NCBI GenBank assembly: GCA_016748015.1 | Contig: JAAOMT010000254.1 | Span: 62,001-126,000 of the forward strand | DNA: 64,000 nt | Reading direction: 5' to 3' | Source: Geosiphon pyriformis | Lineage: Eukaryota > Glomeromycota > Glomeromycetes > Archaeosporales > Geosiphonaceae | In this document: positions 59,001-64,000 of the stretch, in pieces | Position numbering within the stretch: position 1 is the stretch's first letter | Layout of the letters: the number at the start of each line of letters is the position of its first letter | Made by a program: the position numbers and the translations under genes | The notes under the pieces: generated by a model | Told to the model about the DNA's origin: nothing | The model's database searches: none | What the model saw: the letters and a program-made list of their open reading frames with translations, nothing else

Positions 59001-59843
59001 ACTGCTGGGCTTATGAATGGAATGACCAATTCCTTGCCAGTTACTTTATGTAGTTACATTGTAGTAAACATCAACTCTTTCCCAGGAATTGCTCATTTGG
59101 AAGCTCACTAAAAATGTGTAGTTACTTTGTTGTAAAAGTCAATTCATCTACAGAAATCTTGTCTGTAGACTACCCTAATAATTATGATAAGAAAATAAAA
59201 GAAAAATAAAAGAAATATAAAAGAAATAGAATTTTATTAAGGGAAACGTTTTCTATCCAGGCCTGAAGTCACTAACAGTTTATTGTAATTGGTAGCTAAT
59301 CAATTTCAAAACGTTAGTTGTGTTAAGGAAATTTCAAGTGTAATAATTTAAGGATATGGTTTTTAAATATTTAATTTTTATTTGAATGTATAAAAAATGA
59401 TTTGTTCTAATTAAGATATCTAAAGTAAAATACTATGTTAAAATATTATGAAAAGATACATTTTTTTGAAGAAAGAAGCTCTTCTTTTATACAACTTGTT
59501 GTAGTACTAGTCTTTGAACTTGCACTTTTCTCTTTGCTACAATTTGGGTGAACTAAAGATACATTTTGGCAAACTACAAGTTATTTCACTGAACTATTTG
59601 ATTATTTCGGCGAATTTTCATTAATTTCGGCGAATTTTGACTATATTAAATAGTTCAGGGTATTGTGTAATTTGATCATCTTAATTTCTAGAGTACAAAT
59701 CGAATTATTAATTGAGTAATAATATTTGATAATTTGATTAAATAATAAGTGATAATCAAAATAATAATATTATATGCTAATTGATAATAGGAATTATAAG
59801 GGTAATTTCGTGCTAATTAATAGCTAAAATTTTACTGGTAACA
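59001..59843 (-). repeat. Type D LTR, 3' LTR of the minus-strand gypsy element
   Basis: On minus it begins TGTTACCAG directly after the ORF3 end and a purine tract, and runs to about 59001. The outer end is uncertain by some tens of bases. It contains a 20-base direct repeat with retained CpG (TTTCGGCGAATTTT, about 59606-59641). A decayed relative lies at 38943-39740. Confidence 0.75.
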
Positions 59844-59859
59844 TAATCTTCTTCTTAAG

Positions 59860-60540
59860 ACTGAGCTCTGTTAAAGTCCAAGCACTATCTATAATGTTAA
59901 GATAGTAGTCTAAGATAATTGAAGTGATCTGATCTGAAAATTGTTGAAATTTCAGTTCTGTGAGTTTTCTAATGTATTGAATCTTCATTGGATGGAGTAT
60001 TGAATTTTGTAGGACGTTTTTACAAGTATTGAATAAATTATAGAGTCTAGATGCTGCTCTAAGTTTGTAGTGGATGTTTGTTAGTCCAGCTGCTGTTTTG
60101 AATTCATTGTGAATTTGTTTTTATATAGCCTCAGGAATGATGTTGGTTGCTTCAAGTTCTAGTTTTCATTCATAAAATGTTTTTTCAATATGAAAATATC
60201 TATATATAAGAGTATGTTCATTGTTTTGTTTATTAAAAAATAGTAGAAGTTTTTGTTGTATTGTGGCATTTGGTGGAATGTCAATAGGGGCAATTAAAAG
60301 GTTTTCTTTTAGTGCTTGCTTCAAAAGTTCTGGTAACCTATTTTCAAAGTGACTTCTTGCTTTTCTTCTATAGGAATAATAGTTCTGAGAATTATTTACT
60401 ACTGGGGCTGTGTTTTTTTTTGAATGTAATTAATTTGACTTCTATTAATCATTATGAATAAGTCAGGAAGTGTTTTCAAGGCTAACATTAATTTTTAAAA
60501 TATTTGTTGAATATTTCGGGGAATAATCATAATAAAAATA
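59860..60540 (-). pseudogene. Uncharacterised ORF downstream of integrase (ORF3), type D
   Basis: Read on minus: IMINRSQINYIQKK (the early motif), then SYRRKARSHFENRLPELLKQ, LLIAPIDIPPNATIQQKLL, HIEKTFYE (TGA for Trp), TAAGLTNIHYKLRAASRLYN and KLTELKFQQFSDQI, ending KKKI just before the LTR. It corresponds to ORF3 in the other elements although similarity is lower. One frame change and two or three stops. Confidence 0.65.
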
Positions 60541-60689
60541 GTTAACTAATAAAAAGAAGAATAAAGAAAATTATTTTTGGATATGAGGTTTTATTTGTTT
60601 TTAGGTTTAGGTGTTTTTTGTAATTATTTACTATTTTTGTTTTTGTGTGTTATTAAAATAATTATTGTAAAATTATGTTAAATTAAGTG

Positions 60690-61858
60690 TTCAAGTTTGG
60701 TTGTTGTTCTATTATAATTATTGGTTCTAAATTTCAGAGAATATCTTCAGAATTAATTAAAGGGGAATGTATACCAATTTGTGAAATTAATGATTCAAGA
60801 TTGTTTCTGGAATGATAGTGTTTCAATCTATCTCCATGTGCAACTTTTGTTAGTACTTTGTCATCAAGTCTTAACTTGTATGATCCATTGCCTAAAATTT
60901 CATGAATATAAAATGGTTCATCCCATTTATATTCAAATTTTCCACTCCATTGTTTTTCAGTCTTAGTTTTGTGTAAGAGAACTTTATTTCCAACCTTAAA
61001 TTTGTTGGTAACTGGTGGCAATTTGTTGTCATGCCTTTTTTTTTGTAGAGCTTGAGAGTGTTCAATATGAGAGGCTGTTATGTGTCTTTTTTTTTCTAAT
61101 ATACTAAAGAAAGTGTAAGCTTTTCTTTGGAGTGTTTCTTGAAAGTTTTTTTTATTGATTGGTTGCACTGGGTATGTTTCTACTGTGAAATTAATTGGTA
61201 ATGTTGCTGTCCTTTCATAAGTAAGATCAAATGGTGTGTGTTTTGTAGTATCTTGTTTTAGTGTTCTGTATGCTAATAACACTAATAAAATAAAGATATC
61301 CCATTCTTGTTCAAAATCTGTTGAGACTTTGGCTAAAGATTCACACAATGTTCTGTTGAAATGTTCTACAAGTTCATTTGTTTGAGAGTGATAAGGTGAT
61401 GATAAAGGTTTTTTGACATTGAATCATTCACAAATTTTTTGTATCAAGTTGTTCACAAAATGTGTTCTTTGATTAAATAAAAGTTTAATTGGGCATCCAT
61501 GTCTACAAATAATGTCTTTATAGATAAAATTTGCTACTGATTTTGCATCTGCTCTTTGGATGGCTCTAACCTCAGGCCATTTGGTAAGATAATCTATTGC
61601 AACTGCAATATAATAATTTCCTTGGGTTGTGATAGATAATGGTCCGACTAAATCAATTCCAATTCTGTCAAAAGGTTGTTCAACTTTGATTGGATTTAAA
61701 AATTCTGTGGGGCGAGTTTCTTCTTTTTTTTGACAATTATTACAAGATTCTATATATTGTTGAATGTCTTTTTGCATGTGAGGCCAAAAATAATGTTCAA
61801 GAATTCTTTGAATTGTTTCATCTCTTCCCAAATGTGCTAAAGAAAGATCTGTATGCAT
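60690..61858 (-). pseudogene. Integrase of the type D gypsy element
   Basis: HHCC module HTDLSLAHLGRD ... CNNCQKKEE (61855-61715) is complete. Core: RIGIDLVGPLSITTQGNYYI (first Asp kept), LLFNQRTHFVNN (second Asp is Asn, G-to-A), then a TGA and LVEHFNRTLCESLA near 61380-61330 (Glu kept). The C-terminal part 61348-60734 is open for 204 codons with KVGNKVLLHKTKTEKQWSGK, ending in a PIIIIE motif. Best preserved of the three integrases. Confidence 0.88.
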
Positions 61859-62115
61859 GTTATATAGGATTGTTTTTTTTTGTACTAATCTAAGTGGTTG
61901 GTTTGGGTTTCTGTGATTTTTGTAATAAATTTTGTTATGGTGTATAAAATATTGTTTGGATTAGTGTTGTAATCAATGTTTTTTACTTGGAGACCAATTT
62001 TCTGGTATGATAAGAGTCTCCAAATAGTTTTTAAGATTGTTGTAATTTCTGGGATCCATTGTTGCTTTGTTATTTGTTGGTAAGTTGGTAAGTTGTAATA
62101 GATTTATTGATGTTA

Positions 62116-63315
62116 TTAATCTTGTCTCATTCTGGAAAGGCTATCAACATTTGTGTGTAATTTTCTTGGTTTGTGGTATACAATATATTTGTAATCTGCT
62201 AGGAAGTTATTCCATTGAGACTGTTTAACACTTTGTTTAGTTTTCTTTTTATTGAGCCATTTGAGGCCAATATTGTCAGTTATAATATCAAATTTTTTTT
62301 TATTCTTCAGATATTGTTGAAAATGTTTAAGAGCCCAAATGATTGTGGCAGCTTCTAATTCAGTTAAGCCATATTTGAGTTCTGTTGATTTGAGTGTTCT
62401 ACTAGCATAGACAATGACTTGCTCCTGGCCATTTTTATTCAATTGTAATAGGATGACACCAAATGCTATGTGTAAAACATCAGTGACTAGTTGAAATTAT
62501 TTGTTAAAATATGGGTAAGCAAAAACTGGGGCTGTTGTTAGTTTTGTTTTGAGAGTTTCAAAAGCTTTCTGTTGTTCTTCAGTCTATTTGTATGGCACAT
62601 TTTTGTTGGTGAGATAATTGAGTGGTTTGGCAATTTCTAAGAATCTTTTGATAAATTTCTGATAGTATGAGGCTAATTCTACAAATCCTTACAACTTTAT
62701 GGTATTTTTGGGTGTTTGGAAGTTTTTGACAGCACTGATTGTTCCAGAGTTTGGTTTGACTCCATCTTTGCTGACAATGTGTCCAAGAAAAATTAAGCTT
62801 GTTTTTCCAAAGTGACATTTCTCAATGTTTAACTTCAATTCTGCTTTTTGTAATTATTGAAAAACTTCTCACAAGTGAATAAAATGGGCTTCAAAGCTTG
62901 GTAAGTATACATCAGTGTTATTAAGATAGACAACTACTGATTGCCATAAGAGTCTTTTATATACAACATCCATGAGTCATTGGAATGTTGCTGATGTATT
63001 GCAGAGTTCAAAAGGCATAACATTGAACTCATAGTTCTCTCCTTGAGTGGTGAATGCTGTTTTGAGTCGATTTTTTGGGTCCATTTCGACTTGCCAGTAT
63101 CTACTTTCCAAGTCTAAAGTTGAAAAGAACTTGGCTTTTCCTAAGACATCCAACATATCATCAATTCTTGGAAGAGAGTAGGCATCTTCAATTGTTATAT
63201 TATTGAGCTGATGATAATCTACACAGAATCTGATTTTTCCGTTTTTTTTTTTAACAAGTACTACTGGTAAGGCCCAAAGACTTCTTGATGGTTGAATCAA
63301 TCCATTATTGAGCAT
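62116..63315 (-). pseudogene. Reverse transcriptase and RNase H of the type D gypsy element
   Basis: RT 63315-62977: KKKNGKIRFCVDYHQLN, FSTLDLESRYWQVEMD and FNVMPFELCNTSATFQ followed by a stop. The catalytic box near 62925 reads VVYLNNTDVY, with both Asp of YLDD now Asn. Connection FLGHIVSKDGVKPNS follows near 62780. RNase H 62442-62116 is open: VYASRTLKSTELKYGLTELE, FDIITDNIGLKWL, and the DSLSRM end. Inactive RT. Confidence 0.88.
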
Positions 63316-63372
63316 TCTTTGGACTTCTTCTCTGATAAACTAGTGGCTAGTGGGTGGAACTTGATAAGCTTG

Positions 63373-64000
63373 TTATTGTTTTAGCAGAGCATCTTCTGTG
63401 TGGATCTGATATTGAACAATATCAGTTTTTCTAAGGTCATTGTTGTCTTTTGCAAAAATATCTGCAAATTCAGCTATTAGCTGTTTCAATTGTCTTTGTT
63501 GTTGGGGTTCTAAGAAACTCATGTTGATTCTAGAGAGTTTTTCTTCTAAAAGATGGTAGTTTTCAGTAGTAGAAATGATGTTTGGATTTGGAAGTAATGT
63601 ATATCTTATAATTTCGATGAAATTAGAGACAATTTGAGGGTTTTCATCTTGAAAGATGTTACTGTATATGATTCTAATCTCCAATTTGTTCAATAAGACA
63701 ATAGGGTAATTATTGGGGTTGTAGAATGTAACTTGAAATTTTTTCGTTCTTTTGGGAATATAAACATTTGGAATTGAGATTTCATGCTTTAAACAGATTT
63801 GTTTATTGGAATCAAAGATTTGTTGAGTAGTGGTGGGTTTTGAACAAGTGTAGATTTCGTAATGTTCACCAAAAAGTGAAATGATAATTGGTTGGAGAAG
63901 TTGAAGAATCTGGTAAGATTCATTCTGTATATTGAGAGCTATATTTACTGAGACTGTAAATCGTCCAGTTGAACCAAAACCTTGCATTTCTCTTTTACAT
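63373..64000 (-). pseudogene. dUTPase C-terminus and pre-RT linker of the type D element, cut by window end
   Basis: Minus frame of 204 codons from 63987. It opens with MQGFGSTGRF, an intact dUTPase motif 5 (GFGSTG), so the domain continues beyond the window. A 150-residue linker then leads to FADIFAKDNNDLRKTDIVQY, the RT lead-in. This copy shows what the damaged motif 5 of the + element once looked like. Confidence 0.8.

Overview
The window looks like nuclear DNA of an arbuscular-mycorrhizal fungus (Glomeromycota). Rhizophagus irregularis or a close relative is my best guess, from recognition and not from a search. Reasons: very AT-rich DNA, short GT-AG introns, host genes with fungal domain architectures, and Ty3/gypsy and LINE families of a style I associate with that genome. 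The first 220 bases are an assembly gap.

About 85% of the window is transposon-derived or gene-free AT-rich DNA. Layout: (1) 221-3298, 3' part of a well-preserved LINE on +; (2) 3824-15435, a nested Ty3/gypsy complex, in which a + element (5' LTR type B, gag, dUTPase, RT/RNase H, integrase, extra 3' ORF, 3' LTR type A) sits between two minus-strand type A LTRs; (3) 15436-18490, AT-rich desert with a decayed type B LTR; (4) 18500-25230, a near full-length but heavily AT-shifted LINE on +; (5) 26783-34848, an island of three host genes, all on minus: a RING-CH (MARCH-like) membrane E3 ligase, a coiled-coil/serine-rich protein, and a glycosyltransferase with a clear GT34 domain behind a GT31-like region; (6) 35636-40480, solo LTRs (types A and D), AT-rich filler and a LINE 3' tail on minus; (7) about 41430-43880, a decayed CDS of an uncharacterised repeat family on minus; (8) 44384-54534, a complete but decayed Ty3/gypsy element (type C LTRs); (9) 54535-58900, a third LINE copy on minus; (10) 59001-64000, the 3' part of a fourth Ty3/gypsy element (type D) on minus, running off the window.

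Two features recur in the gypsy elements. A dUTPase domain lies between protease and reverse transcriptase, and an extra ORF of roughly 200-240 codons lies after the integrase, directly before the polypurine tract and 3' LTR. Damage is dominated by C:G to T:A changes: CAG/CAA and TGG codons become stops, catalytic Asp becomes Asn, and zinc-ligand Cys becomes Tyr. This suggests methyl-cytosine deamination or a RIP-like process.

The host genes were modelled by hand. All splice sites are GT-AG and all exon phases add up, giving 355, 586 and 579 residues.
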